Below, piece after piece: positions 5,356 to 6,196 of a DNA stretch of 6,196 nucleotides. Each line of letters begins with the position of its first letter. Within the stretch, counting starts at the first letter, position 1. The stretch is taken from contig DHLY01000109.1 in assembly GCA_002405525.1 (NCBI GenBank), positions 39,369-45,564 of the forward strand. Reading direction: 5' to 3'. This stretch comes from Proteobacteria bacterium UBA4656 (lineage in GTDB: Bacteria > Pseudomonadota > Gammaproteobacteria > Xanthomonadales > Ahniellaceae). Position numbers and translations under genes: made by a program. The notes below the pieces were generated by a model. That model was given only the letters and a program-made list of their open reading frames with translations, did no database searches and was not told the DNA's origin.

Positions 5356-5873
5356 GGTTGCGCCCTCACCGCTGCATAGCCAAATGATTCCGCAGGGGGG
5401 CGTCCCACCAGGTTGATCAGCACGCCATCCGGATCGCGCACCATCGCCTCGTGCTGCGCGCGGTGCGGCATCACGAACAGCAGCGGCCCGCTCACCCGCG
5501 TGCCGCCGCACAGCAGCGCGGCGGTCAGGGCCGCGTCGATGTCGGCCACATAGAACACCAGCGCGGCCTCGCCGACGCGGAATCCGCCGCTGCCGCCCGG
5601 GCGCGCAACCGGTTTCGGTTCGTCGATTCGGAACAGTCCGACCATGCCGAAGTTCGGCTGGCCGGGCGTCTTGAGGATGGCGCAGGACACGCGCGCGCCG
5701 GCATCCACGCCGAGCAGCGCGGGCGCGACGGCGGCGTCCAGCGCGCCCTCGAAGTACACCTCGGTGAAGCCGAGCGCTTCGTAGAAGGCCCGACTGCGGC
5801 CGAGGTCGGACACGCGAAGCGCGGCGCGCACCAGCGGGCTGATCGGTGGCTGCGGTGGACGGAAGGATCCCAT
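5352..5873 (-). CDS. VOC (glyoxalase/bleomycin-resistance fold) protein
   Basis: The protein has 173 residues with the paired beta-alpha-beta-beta-beta modules of the vicinal oxygen chelate superfamily. The first module starts at VRAALRVSDLGRSRAFYEAL (15-34) and the second at EAALVFYVADIDAALTAALL (102-121); it ends in the typical MVRDPDGVLINLVGRP (144-159). The positions that usually hold metal ligands look changed: the first-strand His is R16 and the last-strand Glu is N154. Metal-dependent glyoxalase activity is therefore doubtful, and a ligand-binding role is possible. The substrate cannot be named. The ATG at 5873 is 10 nt after the accC stop, with GAGG overlapping that stop as a plausible ribosome binding site. 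The downstream GTGA overlap with prmA places it within the operon. The longer frame reaching 6080 runs out of frame through accC and is not used. Confidence 0.85.
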   Translation of the reverse strand: MGSFRPPQPPISPLVRAALRVSDLGRSRAFYEALGFTEVYFEGALDAAVAPALLGVDAGARVSCAILKTPGQPNFGMVGLFRIDEPKPVARPGGSGGFRVGEAALVFYVADIDAALTAALLCGGTRVSGPLLFVMPHRAQHEAMVRDPDGVLINLVGRPPAESFGYAAVRAQP

Positions 5874-5883
5874 GCGGTGAGCC

Positions 5884-6196
5884 TCAGCCCAGGCCGATGC
5901 CCTTGTCCTTGCGCTCGGCGATGCGCTTCTCCAGGTAGTGGATGTTGCGTCCACCTTCCTGGAAGCCGGCGTCGGCCATGATGCGCTGCTGGAGCGGCAC
6001 GTTGGTCTTGATGCCTTCGACGACCAGCTCGGCCAGTGCGATGCGCATGCGCGCGATCGCTTGCGCGCGATCCGGACCATGCACCAGCAGCTTGCCGATC
6101 ATCGAGTCGTAGTTCGGCGGGCTCCGGTAGCCGGCCCGCGCATGGCTGTCGCGGCGCACGCCGGGCCCGCCGGGCGCCGCATAGGTCTCGATCAGC
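5884..6196 (-). CDS. accC: Biotin carboxylase AccC of acetyl-CoA carboxylase (C-terminal part)
   Basis: Only the last 103 residues lie in the window; the gene continues beyond the right edge. AccC carboxylates the biotin on BCCP (AccB) using ATP and bicarbonate, the first half-reaction of fatty-acid synthesis. The fragment begins [19 protein letters not shown] and contains [35 protein letters not shown] and [12 protein letters not shown]. These align residue for residue with the E. coli AccC C-terminus ([40 protein letters not shown]). The tail [12 protein letters not shown] ends at TGA (5884-5886). No frameshift is seen. The usual partner accB would be expected just outside the window. The VOC gene follows after 10 nt, so co-transcription is likely. 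Confidence 0.96.
   Translation of the reverse strand, partial: LIETYAAPGGPGVRRDSHARAGYRSPPNYDSMIGKLLVHGPDRAQAIARMRIALAELVVEGIKTNVPLQQRIMADAGFQEGGRNIHYLEKRIAERKDKGIGLG

Noticed and set aside
3425..5379. Plus-strand open frames of 358 and 342 codons (3425-4501 and 4351-5379)
   Set aside because: They are antisense to the DUF3426 gene and prmA, which are confidently identified. The frames are a by-product of high GC and few stop codons.
1..6196. Search for mobile elements, CRISPR repeats, tRNAs, riboswitches or a novel system
   Set aside because: Eight tightly packed genes fill the window with gaps of at most 137 nt. I saw no transposase, terminal repeats, spaced repeat array or cloverleaf, and base composition looks uniform with no sign of recent transfer.

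Overview
The window is a compact, very GC-rich (by eye about 70%) stretch of bacterial chromosome carrying eight protein genes, all on the minus strand, so transcription runs from high to low coordinates. Every gene has recognisable homologues. The combination AccC, PrmA, zinc-ribbon/DUF3426 protein, DUF6776-type protein, bactofilin, ErpA, NudC and AmpE points to a gammaproteobacterium, most likely of the order Lysobacterales (Xanthomonadales). That placement is inferred from gene content, GC and codon bias; no marker gene here proves it. The long plus-strand open frames are GC-driven shadows of the minus-strand genes.

Layout in the direction of transcription: (1) the C-terminal end of biotin carboxylase accC enters from the right edge (5884-6196). 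It is followed after 10 nt by a small VOC/glyoxalase-fold protein (5352-5873), which overlaps the ribosomal protein L11 methyltransferase gene prmA (4429-5355) by a GTGA stop/start. These three look like one operon. (2) A 137-nt gap holds a candidate promoter, an inverted repeat and possibly a leaderless start for a membrane protein with an N-terminal zinc ribbon and a DUF3426 domain (3479-4291). (3) A 65-nt gap holds the best promoter of the window. It drives a DUF6776-like single-pass coiled-coil membrane protein (2682-3413), a bactofilin (2194-2598), erpA (1754-2122, or from 2158) and nudC (807-1757), the last joined to erpA by another GTGA overlap. (4) A 54-nt gap with a TACAAT -10 element precedes an ampE homologue (1-752) that runs off the left edge.

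Functionally this is mostly housekeeping: fatty-acid synthesis (AccC), ribosomal protein methylation (PrmA), Fe-S cluster delivery (ErpA), NAD(H)/NAD-cap hydrolysis (NudC), a putative cytoskeletal scaffold with a candidate membrane partner (bactofilin plus coiled-coil protein), and a membrane protein tied to beta-lactamase regulation or cell-wall sensing (AmpE). I see no mobile element, CRISPR array, tRNA or rRNA, and no convincing new defence or biosynthetic system. The points worth a second look are regulatory (a candidate leaderless gene, two promoters sharing a core, coupled starts), the uncertain erpA start, and a VOC protein that appears to lack metal ligands.
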